A program made the position numbers and the translations under genes. From RUG11894 sp964344335 (GTDB lineage Bacteria > Bacillota > Clostridia > Peptostreptococcales > Anaerovoracaceae): a stretch of 18,754 nt of DNA. The stretch lies in assembly GCA_964344335.1 (NCBI GenBank), contig CAYFMW010000026.1, positions 1 to 18,754 on the forward strand, given 5' to 3'. Shown here piece after piece: positions 1-6,274 of the stretch. The notes under the pieces are model-generated. The model had not been told where the DNA came from and made no database searches. It saw nothing but the letters and a program-made list of their open reading frames with translations. Each line of letters starts with the position of its first letter. Position 1 is the first letter of the stretch.

Positions 1-59
1 ATAACCTTTCATTATCAAAACGATAGTATGAGTTATGTAAATTTTTTGTAAATTATTAA

Positions 60-94
60 GGGGGCTCCCTTGCGCTTTCCGCTCGGAAGCCCCC
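60..94 (-). terminator. Rho-independent terminator of thrS
   Basis: Just past the thrS stop, the minus strand forms a stem with arms GGGGGCTTCC and GGGAGCCCCC (one G-T wobble). The 15-base loop can pair further inside (GCG with CGC). The tract after it is TTAATAATTT, only moderately T-rich. Position and stem strength fit the end of the thrS transcript. Bases 1-59 are AT-rich with no gene seen. Confidence 0.75.
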
Positions 95-106
95 GGTATG
101 TAAAAT

Positions 107-1867
107 CTAGTCGAGAGCCTTGCTCTCCACCTCTCCTTTAAGCATCTGCGCGAATTGTTCCAGGCTCATCGCTTCGAGCTCTCCCCTGCTCCTGTGTCTG
201 GGGGATACAGTCGAGTTTTCGACATCTCTGTCGCCTACGACGAGCATATACGGAAGCTTCTCGAGCCTTGCGTCGCGAATCTTTCTGCCAATCTTTTCGT
301 TGCGGGCATCGACCTCTGCTCTAAAGCCTTGAGCTTCGAGGTCTTTGCAGATTTCCTTCGCATACTCGTCCGCCCTGTCCGTGACGGTGAGTATCTTGAC
401 CTGAACCGGTGCAAGCCAGGCGGGGAAGGCCCCGGCAAAATGCTCGGTAATTACGCCTAAAAAGCGCTCCAAGGATCCGTATACCACGCGGTGGATCATG
501 ACGGGCCTCAGCTTCTCGCCACTCGAATCCGTATACTCAAGCTCGAACCTCTCGGGCAGCTGATAATCCAGCTGAATAGTGCCGCACTGCCAGACCCTTC
601 CGAGGCTGTCGGTTACATGGAAATCCAGCTTCGGTCCGTAGAAGGCGCCGTCTCCGGGGTTAATCTCGTAGCTCTTTCCAATGGAAGTAATAGCGTCCGC
701 GAGCGCCTTTTCCGCCTGCTCCCAGACCTCCCTCGTGCCTATATGCTCCTCGGGCATGGTCGAGAGCACTATCTTATACGAGAGTCCAAAGGCGGCATAC
801 ATCTCGTCTATCAGCTGCGTTATCGCGGAAACTTCCTGCTCGATCTGATCTTTGGTAAGGAAGAGATGCGCATCGTCCTGAGTAAAGCAGCGAACCCTGA
901 ACATCCCGTGAAGCGCCCCGGACATCTCGTGCCTATGGACGATTCCGAGCTCCCCATAGCGAAGCGGCAGATCGCGGTAGCTTCTGGGCTCCGTCTCGTA
1001 GACCAGAATTGAACCCGGGCAGTTCATGGGCTTTATTGCATACTCCTCATCCTCGATTACAGTCGTATACATATTCTCCTTGTAGTGCTCCCAGTGACCG
1101 GAAGTCTCCCAGAGCGTGCGCCTCATAATCTGGGGGGTCATTATTTCGACATAGTCCCATTTTCTGTGAAGCTCCCGCCAGTACTCTATAAGCCCGTTGC
1201 GCAGAACCATGCCGTTTGGCAGGTAGAACGGGAAGCCCGGTGCCTCGTCGTTGAAAGCGAAGAGCTTTAGTTCCTTGCCTAATTTTCTGTGGTCGCGGCG
1301 CTTGGCCTCTTCGATTCTCTCGACATATTCATCGAGCTCTTCCTTCTTCGGGAACGCTATGCCGTAGATTCTCTGCAGACTATCGCGCTCCGAATCGCCG
1401 CGCCAGTACGCGGCGTTGCAGCTGAGCAACTTAAAGGCGTTCGCCTTAATTCTCCCTGTGAAATCCAGGTGCGGTCCGGCACAAAGGTCCGTAAACTCGC
1501 CCTGTCTATAAAAAGAAATATGCGCATCCTCGGGCAGATCTTCTATCAATTCCACCTTAAATGGCTCATCCTCGGCCTTCGCGAAAGCTATCGCCTCTTC
1601 TCTCGGAAGCTCAAAGCGTTCGATTTTCAGATTCTCCTTGGTAATTTTGCGCATCTCCTGCTCTATCTGCTCCATATGCTCGGGCGTAAAGGCAAAAGGC
1701 GCCTGCACATCGTAATACCAACCCTCCTTAATCGAAGGGCCTATCGCCAGCTTAACCTCAGGCCAGAGCCTCTTGATAGCCTGAGCCATCGTGTGAGAGC
1801 AGCTATGCCAATAGGTCTGTCTGTATTGCTCGTCATCAAATTTATTAATATTTTCCCTCTCCGACAT
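107..1867 (-). CDS. thrS: Threonine--tRNA ligase lacking the N-terminal TGS domain
   Basis: Cytoplasmic enzyme that charges tRNA-Thr with threonine. The ATG at 1867 (MSERENINKF) is chosen because GGAGG lies 7 bases upstream at 1875-1879; a longer reading frame to 1939 would run through the T-box terminator. The product is 586 residues, against about 640 for full-length ThrRS. It starts almost directly at the editing domain: H21 and H25 of HSCSH, then C129 and H133 of DLCAGPH. The class II catalytic core follows, with C283 in the MNCPGS zinc-site motif, the motif 2 stretch FRVRCFTQDDAH, and MIHR just before the motif 3 arginine region. The last ~110 residues are the anticodon-binding domain. 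The usual ~60-residue TGS domain is absent. Expression is probably controlled by the upstream threonine T-box. Confidence 0.97.
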   Translation of the reverse strand: MSERENINKFDDEQYRQTYWHSCSHTMAQAIKRLWPEVKLAIGPSIKEGWYYDVQAPFAFTPEHMEQIEQEMRKITKENLKIERFELPREEAIAFAKAEDEPFKVELIEDLPEDAHISFYRQGEFTDLCAGPHLDFTGRIKANAFKLLSCNAAYWRGDSERDSLQRIYGIAFPKKEELDEYVERIEEAKRRDHRKLGKELKLFAFNDEAPGFPFYLPNGMVLRNGLIEYWRELHRKWDYVEIMTPQIMRRTLWETSGHWEHYKENMYTTVIEDEEYAIKPMNCPGSILVYETEPRSYRDLPLRYGELGIVHRHEMSGALHGMFRVRCFTQDDAHLFLTKDQIEQEVSAITQLIDEMYAAFGLSYKIVLSTMPEEHIGTREVWEQAEKALADAITSIGKSYEINPGDGAFYGPKLDFHVTDSLGRVWQCGTIQLDYQLPERFELEYTDSSGEKLRPVMIHRVVYGSLERFLGVITEHFAGAFPAWLAPVQVKILTVTDRADEYAKEICKDLEAQGFRAEVDARNEKIGRKIRDARLEKLPYMLVVGDRDVENSTVSPRHRSRGELEAMSLEQFAQMLKGEVESKALD

Positions 1868-1897
1868 TTCATATCCTCCAAAATATCTGTTTTCAAT

Positions 1898-1928
1898 AAA
1901 AAATCCCACCCACGGTACAGGGGTGAGA
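1898..1928 (-). terminator. T-box intrinsic terminator in the thrS leader
   Basis: The minus strand reads TCTCACCC, a 9-base loop, GGGTGGGA, then TTTTTT. This is an 8-bp stem with one wobble pair and a perfect U-run, ending about 30 bases before the thrS ATG. Its 5' arm overlaps the 3' arm of the antiterminator (1918-1956), so the two structures exclude each other, as expected for a T-box. Confidence 0.85.
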
Positions 1929-2220
1929 TGCAATTGCATTCCACGGTTCCACCCTGCTTACGGCGATGCCGTCGCTCGTGTCCTCTGTTACGGGAGGGTC
2001 CCGGCCTCGCTTGGGCTTTTGCGGATTGCTTCGAAACCTTGAGTTTCGGACAACCCTGCGCGCGAAACTTTAGTTTCCAACGCGCGAGCTTTCGCGGGCG
2101 GCTCGGAGGTGGTGGCCGTTTCGCTGCTTCGCCGAATCGCTCTCAGCCGATGGCGATCCTCTCTGGCTGGCGGACATCTGCGAAAGGCTTCCTCTTCAAT
2201 GCCTTTGGAATATTCAATAC
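1898..2220 (-). promoter_or_regulatory. T-box riboswitch leader, threonine specifier
   Basis: The leader between promoter and thrS carries the T-box core AGGGTGGAACCGTGG (about 1941-1955, minus strand). The antiterminator pairs CAGGG (1952-1956) and GTG with CAC and CCCTG (1918-1922), leaves the TGGAACC bulge that binds the tRNA acceptor end, and is capped by a perfect ATGCAATTGCAT hairpin. Farther upstream, Stem I-like sequence (AGAGAGGATCGCCATCGG near 2150-2165) precedes GCC-ACC-ACCTCCGAG. The ACC at 2111-2113 sits where specifier codons sit in known leaders and encodes threonine, matching the gene. Uncharged tRNA-Thr should stabilise the antiterminator and let thrS be transcribed. The Stem I fold was judged by eye, so the specifier is an inference. 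Confidence 0.9.
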
Positions 2221-2226
2221 ATAATA

Positions 2227-2255
2227 AATATAATACTGCGTGCGGGTTTTGTCAA
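2227..2255 (-). promoter_or_regulatory. Sigma-A-type promoter of the thrS T-box transcript
   Basis: Minus strand: perfect -35 TTGACA at 2250-2255, a 17-base spacer, and -10 TATATT at 2227-2232. The predicted start near 2219-2220 gives a leader of about 350 bases before the thrS ATG, the size needed for a full T-box. Confidence 0.8.
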
Positions 2256-2469
2256 ACATGCACAGTTCTTTTGCACATCTTTAGAATAGTACTGAAAATT
2301 AACAAGTTCAGCAATCGAATCCGGGTCTGGAAATCAGTCTCTTTGTCAAAACCACTTCGGGATGTTAAGTTTATTAATTCTATAGAGCTATAAACTTGTC
2401 CAGCTGCTCATATATCGCATCGCTGCTTGCTTTAAACAGTTAGCCTATTGCACCGTCCGCGGCAACCTA

Positions 2470-3072
2470 TTAGAAACCGAGCTCCTCGCCCACTATTACG
2501 ACTTCCTGATAGGGCGTGCCTCTGGGCTTTTTCCAATGAACCGACAGCACCCTGCAGATGCGCTCGGGGCTATCGCAATTGTAGCATTTGTCGCCCTTAA
2601 CCGCACATGGGGTATTCCTCTTTAGCCGCTGAGCATTCAACGGAGCCGCTATATTTCTGGCTCTCCAAACTGCACTCTCCAAATCCTCGCAAATCTTATT
2701 TGTGCCTATTATATAATAGAGCTCCTTGTGTCCGTAAATCGTCGAAGCGACCCGATTTCCGGTCCCGTCGATATTGACGATTTCGCCGGCCTTCGATACG
2801 GCATTCGCGGAACTGAGATAAACATCAGTGCTTACAACATCCTCTATCGAATCGCCCTTCCAGTGCGAAAGATACTCATTATGGGTCTTGAGCATTTCGT
2901 CCAGGCCTAGCTGCTGCACCGTAACCGAACCGCCGCTCGCCACGGTCTTGCCGTCTATCTTGCCGTCCAGATATTCGGCGGCTTCCTTGGCGGTATCGAA
3001 ATAGCTAACTTCGTAGCCCATATCCTTCAGGTTCTTTATAAGTTCCTGAATATCATTAAACTTCTTATCCAT
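2470..3072 (-). CDS. Stand-alone LUD-domain protein (LutC/YkgG-like)
   Basis: A 200-residue soluble protein of the LUD (DUF162) superfamily, whose best-known members are the LutB/LutC subunits of lactate oxidation. Seen: the family motif GGSVT at 47-51 followed by VQQLGL, a central DVYLSSANAVSKAGEIVNIDGTGNR segment, and a C-terminal cysteine cluster C156-x6-C163-x2-C166-x6-C173. Start: ATG at 3072 with GGGAGG 5 bases upstream (3078-3083). It begins 31 bases after folD and is probably co-transcribed with it. No lutA or lutB neighbour is present, so a role in lactate use cannot be claimed. The four cysteines suggest a metal or Fe-S site, which is inference. The exact reaction is unknown. Confidence 0.85.
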   Translation of the reverse strand: MDKKFNDIQELIKNLKDMGYEVSYFDTAKEAAEYLDGKIDGKTVASGGSVTVQQLGLDEMLKTHNEYLSHWKGDSIEDVVSTDVYLSSANAVSKAGEIVNIDGTGNRVASTIYGHKELYYIIGTNKICEDLESAVWRARNIAAPLNAQRLKRNTPCAVKGDKCYNCDSPERICRVLSVHWKKPRGTPYQEVVIVGEELGF

Positions 3073-3103
3073 TTGTACCTCCCTTTAAAACTGTGCCCGG
3101 TTT

Positions 3104-3955
3104 TTATTTTAGATGCTTTTCGGCGGCTTCTATCACATGTTTTGCGAGTATCGCGGTCGTTACCGCACCCACACCGCCCGGAACCGGTGTTATGGCCCTG
3201 CACAGCGGTTCGACTGCTTCAAAATCCACATCTCCGCAGAGCCGCCCCTGCTCATCCGTATTTATTCCCACATCTATTATAACAGAATTTGCGCCGGCGT
3301 AGCCCTCTCCCACGAGGCCGGCCCTTCCCGCGGCGGCGACTATTATGTCCGAAACCGCGCAGATTTCCTTAGTGTTGCGGGTCTTGCTGTGGCACATGGT
3401 AACGGTGGCGTCCTCCCTCTGCAGCAGCATGGACACAGGGCGACCTATAACGAGGCTTCGGCCTATAACCGTTACATTTTTGCCCTGAAGCTCCTCTCCG
3501 TAAAACTTGAGCATCTGTATTACCGCCTCGGCAGTGCAGGGGGCGTAGCCCTCGCCTTCGCCCGAAAATACCGAAGCGAGGCTGTCGGCAGTCGAACAAT
3601 CCACATCCTTTGAAGGCTTTAAAAGCTCGCAAATCATGCGCTCCTGCGCCTTGTTCTTCAGAGGTCGGAAGAATATGCATCCATGAATTTTCTCATCCTC
3701 GTTTATCTCGCACAGCGTCTCGAGAAGCTCCGCGTCCTCGCAGGGCTCCGGCAGCAGATAATGCCTTACTTCTATCCCGACCTTCTCGCAGCGCTTGACT
3801 ATCCCTCTTTCGTAGGATATTGCGGAGGGGTCATCGCCCAGCCGAAGTACTGCGAGACCCGGGACAATCCCGGCGGCCTTCAATTTACCGGCCCTCTCCT
3901 TTAGTTCTTCCGTGAGCGCCTCGGCAACCGGGGCGCCCTTCCAAATTTCCGCCAT
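3104..3955 (-). CDS. folD: FolD-family methylene-THF dehydrogenase with altered cyclohydrolase site
   Basis: FolD interconverts methylene-, methenyl- and 10-formyl-tetrahydrofolate in cytosolic one-carbon metabolism. The 283 residues match the family length. Seen: Rossmann motif VIGRSLVIGRP (163-173), CHSKT, KDVD (116-119) and the C-terminal TPVPGGVGAVT. The first active-site helix reads SYERGIVKRCEKVGI: Y48 is kept, but the position of the catalytic lysine (Y+4) is I52. The usual QLPLP motif is FRPLK (96-100), so its glutamine is F96. In characterised FolD/MTHFD1 that lysine is needed for cyclohydrolase activity, so this protein may be a dehydrogenase only. Start: ATG at 3955 with AAAGGA 5 bases upstream. 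It follows the rpsR terminator by about 30 bases and leads into the LUD gene. Confidence 0.93.
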   Translation of the reverse strand: MAEIWKGAPVAEALTEELKERAGKLKAAGIVPGLAVLRLGDDPSAISYERGIVKRCEKVGIEVRHYLLPEPCEDAELLETLCEINEDEKIHGCIFFRPLKNKAQERMICELLKPSKDVDCSTADSLASVFSGEGEGYAPCTAEAVIQMLKFYGEELQGKNVTVIGRSLVIGRPVSMLLQREDATVTMCHSKTRNTKEICAVSDIIVAAAGRAGLVGEGYAGANSVIIDVGINTDEQGRLCGDVDFEAVEPLCRAITPVPGGVGAVTTAILAKHVIEAAEKHLK

Positions 3956-3987
3956 CTTAATCCTTTCCGCAGTAAAACAGCAGGCAT

Positions 3988-4019
3988 AAAAATACCCGGA
4001 AAGGCTTGCCCTCCCGGGT
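3988..4019 (-). terminator. Rho-independent terminator of rpsF-ssb-rpsR
   Basis: Minus strand: ACCCGGGA, a 10-base loop, TTCCGGGT (8 bp, one wobble), then ATTTTTAT. It lies 8 bases past the rpsR stop and closes the ribosomal operon. Confidence 0.8.
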
Positions 4020-4020
4020 G

Positions 4021-4048
4021 ATTCTAACTAATGTGCGTCGAAGGGCAA
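4021..4048 (-). promoter_or_regulatory. Possible folD promoter overlapping the end of rpsR
   Basis: Minus strand: TTGCCC at 4043-4048, a 16-base spacer, TAGAAT at 4021-4026. The -35 lies in the last rpsR codons, and the rpsR terminator hairpin would fall in the folD leader. It is weak, but only about 30 bases separate that hairpin from folD. The alternative is read-through. Confidence 0.25.
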
Positions 4049-4279
4049 TAGCGCAACCGTCCTCGCCCTCTTTACCGCCTTGGTAATTCCCCTCTGGTGC
4101 ATTGCGCATGCGCCCGTAATTCTTCTGGGAAGTATCTTGCCTCTCTCGGTAACATACTTCTTGAGGGTTTCGACATCTTTATAGTCTATAGTTGCGGTCT
4201 TTTCCGTGCAGAACTGACAAACCTTTTTCCTGCGCGGCCCGCCCGAGAAATTTTTCCTCGGTCTGCTTCCTCTATCCAT
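4028..4279 (-). CDS. rpsR: 30S ribosomal protein S18, zinc-binding (C+) form
   Basis: Small-subunit protein that pairs with S6 on the platform of the 30S subunit. The 83 residues include the S18 core: DYKDVETLKKYV, then GKILPRRITG and KAVKRARTVALLPF. VCQFC gives a CxxC pair and ACAMHQR gives a CxxH pair, so all four expected ligands of the zinc-type S18 are present. AGGAGG lies a few bases before the ATG. It is last in the operon, 18 bases after ssb, and is followed directly by a terminator. Confidence 0.98.
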   Translation of the reverse strand: MDRGSRPRKNFSGGPRRKKVCQFCTEKTATIDYKDVETLKKYVTERGKILPRRITGACAMHQRGITKAVKRARTVALLPFDAH

Positions 4280-4297
4280 GTTTCCTCCTATCGATTC

Positions 4298-4717
4298 CTA
4301 GAAGGGAATATCGTCGTCCGTGAGCTTGGAGAAGCCTGCGGGGACATCATCGAAACCTTTGTCCTCCGATCTGTCGCTTCCGCCTCCGCCATCGCTGCGA
4401 TCGCCCCAATCCAGAAACTCTACTCTATCCGCCACGACATCGGTCGTGTATACTTTCTGGCCGTCCTTGTTTACATAGGAACCCGTCTGGATTCTTCCCT
4501 GTATGCCCACGAGCCTGCCCTTGTGCACATATTTTTCGACAAGCTCCGCAGTCTTTCCGAAACACACTATGCTCGGAAAGTCGGTCTGCTTTTCGCCACT
4601 CCTGTCCCTGCCGCGGTCTATCGCAATGCTGAATCTTGCGACCGCCGTCTGGCTCTCGGAACCGTAGCGAACATCCGGATCCCTGGTGAGTCTTCCGATT
4701 AAACAAACAGAATTCAT
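4298..4717 (-). CDS. ssb: Single-stranded DNA-binding protein
   Basis: Coats single-stranded DNA during replication, repair and recombination. The 139 residues form one OB-fold, from MNSVCLIGRLTRDPDVRY through FPSIVCFGKTAELV to GIQGRIQTGSYVNKDGQKVYTTDVVADRVEFL. A glycine/serine/aspartate-rich linker follows, then the acidic tip DDDIPF that recruits partner proteins. It lies between rpsF and rpsR with gaps of 13 and 18 bases, the classic arrangement. Its ribosome binding site (TAGGAAAG) is weaker than its neighbours', so translation may depend partly on coupling to rpsF. Confidence 0.98.
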   Translation of the reverse strand: MNSVCLIGRLTRDPDVRYGSESQTAVARFSIAIDRGRDRSGEKQTDFPSIVCFGKTAELVEKYVHKGRLVGIQGRIQTGSYVNKDGQKVYTTDVVADRVEFLDWGDRSDGGGGSDRSEDKGFDDVPAGFSKLTDDDIPF

Positions 4718-4730
4718 TGCTTTCCTACCT

Positions 4731-5021
4731 TTACTCTTCGTCCAGATTGATGATTATATGTCTCATGTAATTGTCGGAAATACGAATGCGTCTGGCAAGT
4801 TCCTTCGGAAGCTCCGGCTCGCCGTTGAAATGCATAACGACATAGTAGCCTTCGTTCTTCTTCTCGATAGGATAAGCGAGTCTGCGCATTCCCCATACAT
4901 CCGTGTCCAGAACTTCTCCGCCGCCCTCCGCGATGATGGCCTTGATATTCTCTACGGCCTCATCCTTGGCAGCATTTTCCAGAACCGGATCCACGATGAA
5001 CATAATTTCGTACTTATTCAT
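4731..5021 (-). CDS. rpsF: 30S ribosomal protein S6
   Basis: Platform protein of the 30S subunit that binds as a heterodimer with S18. The 96 residues start MNKYEIMFIVDP and contain GMRRLAYPIEKKNEGYYVVMHFNG, the S6 signature region. There is no long C-terminal tail. Start: ATG at 5021 with GGGAGGTG 5 bases upstream (5027-5034). First gene of rpsF-ssb-rpsR, with a clear promoter and a structured leader of about 90 bases. In several bacteria the S6:S18 complex represses this operon by binding the leader; whether this leader does so is untested. Confidence 0.98.
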   Translation of the reverse strand: MNKYEIMFIVDPVLENAAKDEAVENIKAIIAEGGGEVLDTDVWGMRRLAYPIEKKNEGYYVVMHFNGEPELPKELARRIRISDNYMRHIIINLDEE

Positions 5022-5047
5022 GTCTTCACCTCCCTTTGGTCTTAATG

Positions 5048-5099
5048 GCCGCGTTGCTTCCCCGCGGCAGAGAGCTCCGCGCTACGGTTCAGATGAACC
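5048..5099 (-). promoter_or_regulatory. Structured rpsF leader with competing hairpins
   Basis: In the RNA, segment A (GCGCGG, 5077-5082), segment B (GCCGCG, 5063-5068) and segment C (CGCGGC, 5048-5053) follow in order. A can pair with B (5 bp, 9-base loop) or B with C (6 bp, 9-base loop), but not both. A separate GGTTC-ATCT-GAACC hairpin lies upstream at 5086-5099. Position and GC-rich stems suggest an autoregulatory site, perhaps for S6:S18. The function is inference; no intrinsic terminator is formed. Confidence 0.45.
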
Positions 5100-5119
5100 C
5101 CCTGCGCGAATGCCTGATT

Positions 5120-5148
5120 ATTATATCCGTCCGATGCGATTATTGCAA
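5120..5148 (-). promoter_or_regulatory. Sigma-A-type promoter of rpsF-ssb-rpsR
   Basis: Minus strand: -35 TTGCAA at 5143-5148, a 17-base spacer, and a perfect -10 TATAAT at 5120-5125. The predicted start near 5113 leaves a leader of about 90 bases. No terminator separates it from the SGNH gene upstream, so some read-through is possible. Confidence 0.8.
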
Positions 5149-5168
5149 GGCGTTTTTAAATCGGCATA

Positions 5169-6230
5169 CTAATTAAATATGCTGTCGTAGTCATAATTCA
5201 TATAAAAATCCCAAACTGTCGAGCAATACTCTTCGTAATTTTCAAGTGTAAGCTCATGCTCGGAACGCGCCATGTATTGCAAAAGCTGTGAGTTTACTTC
5301 CGGACCATAATGCCCCGTATCCATGTAATTATCAAGATTGCATGTTATATCGAAACAATCCAGAAAGCCAAAGAGATGTACATTATCATATTGCAGAAGC
5401 ATCTCTATTGCCGCCTTTTCAGCCTCAAGCATAAGGCCGAGCCGACCCGCACGATATCTGTCATCCCAGGCAACGATGCTGTAAGGCGGAAAAAACAGAT
5501 AGAACTGAACATCCGGATGTTCCGCCACTGTATCAATTACATTTCGCTTAAGATTCTCAGCCAGAATGTCAGCATATATGCCAAGAGGTTCCTGTGCATC
5601 CGCGCAAGTTTCAGAGCGGCTAAAATGTGCAAATATCGCCTCTTTGCCGTAAGGGTATTTATCGCCCCAATAAGCATATTCGTCGAAGCTTGTTGTCGTA
5701 TTACCTTCCGCGGTATATTTAAGCATCTCTAAGCTTTCGATAAGCACATCCTTATTGAAAACATACTGCACATCGTTTAACAAAGAGTCATCGTAAAGGT
5801 ATTCGGGCAAACCGGAATAGTCCATGGAAGCCCAATGCGCTGTAAGCTTATAGTAATCAAGGCACCGAAGAACTATGCGCGGCTTCCTGTCCGAAAACGC
5901 AGCGCCGAGCCTGTCGTCAATCTCCTTGAATGAGCCCCCCGAATAGCAGGTTTTTACGGATTTGCAATCAAACAGCTCGTCAAACTCGGAGGCACTGAAA
6001 TTCTGCGCCATGCTCGTACCGGTAATTACGGCATCGTACTCAAAATGACGAAGTATACCGTCATTTTGATAGCGTTCGTTATCCAGGCGGTATTGCAATG
6101 ATTTAAGCGGCGCATGGTAGTGAAAATACGGGTCTATTACAACGATAACTCCACCTAAGAAGGTAAGAACAATCAAAAGCCCCGCTATTACTGCAATTGT
6201 AAATTTTCTGCCGTTCATTTTACTTTGCAT
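5169..6230 (-). CDS. Membrane-anchored SGNH-type protein, partner of the MBOAT acyltransferase
   Basis: 353 residues. One N-terminal membrane segment (about 10-32) ends in VIDPYFHYH, which places the rest outside the cell. An SGNH/DltD-like triad is visible: S73 in ITGTSMAQNF, and D304 with H307 in MDTGHYGPEVN. The stretch QFYLFFPPYSIVAW (242-255) resembles proteins found next to MBOAT genes. Known partners of this type (AlgJ/AlgX, DltD) move or accept acyl groups on extracellular polymers; the acceptor here is unknown. It starts 44 bases after the MBOAT stop and is probably co-transcribed. The ATG at 6230 has a modest GGTGG upstream; the ATG four codons on has no better site. The DNA is AT-richer than its flanks, hinting at acquisition. 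Confidence 0.8.
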   Translation of the reverse strand: MQSKMNGRKFTIAVIAGLLIVLTFLGGVIVVIDPYFHYHAPLKSLQYRLDNERYQNDGILRHFEYDAVITGTSMAQNFSASEFDELFDCKSVKTCYSGGSFKEIDDRLGAAFSDRKPRIVLRCLDYYKLTAHWASMDYSGLPEYLYDDSLLNDVQYVFNKDVLIESLEMLKYTAEGNTTTSFDEYAYWGDKYPYGKEAIFAHFSRSETCADAQEPLGIYADILAENLKRNVIDTVAEHPDVQFYLFFPPYSIVAWDDRYRAGRLGLMLEAEKAAIEMLLQYDNVHLFGFLDCFDITCNLDNYMDTGHYGPEVNSQLLQYMARSEHELTLENYEEYCSTVWDFYMNYDYDSIFN

Positions 6231-6274
6231 CTATACCACCGATTCAAAGTGAAATATTATTTTCCTTCCCCCAT

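Noticed and set aside
38..55. Direct repeat GTAAATT-TTTT-GTAAATT
   Set aside because: Seven bases in AT-rich intergenic DNA, only two copies and no context; not a CRISPR or origin-type repeat array.
1867..1939. A 24-residue N-terminal extension of ThrRS starting at 1939
   Set aside because: It would be translated through the T-box terminator and antiterminator, and the ATG at 1867 has a well-placed GGAGG.
1289..2224. A 311-codon plus-strand open frame antisense to thrS and its leader
   Set aside because: It overlaps thrS and the T-box on the opposite strand, has no recognisable domain and mirrors the codon structure of the real gene.
3113..3613. A 166-codon plus-strand open frame opposite folD
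   Set aside because: FolD on the minus strand is unambiguous; the antisense frame shows no domain.
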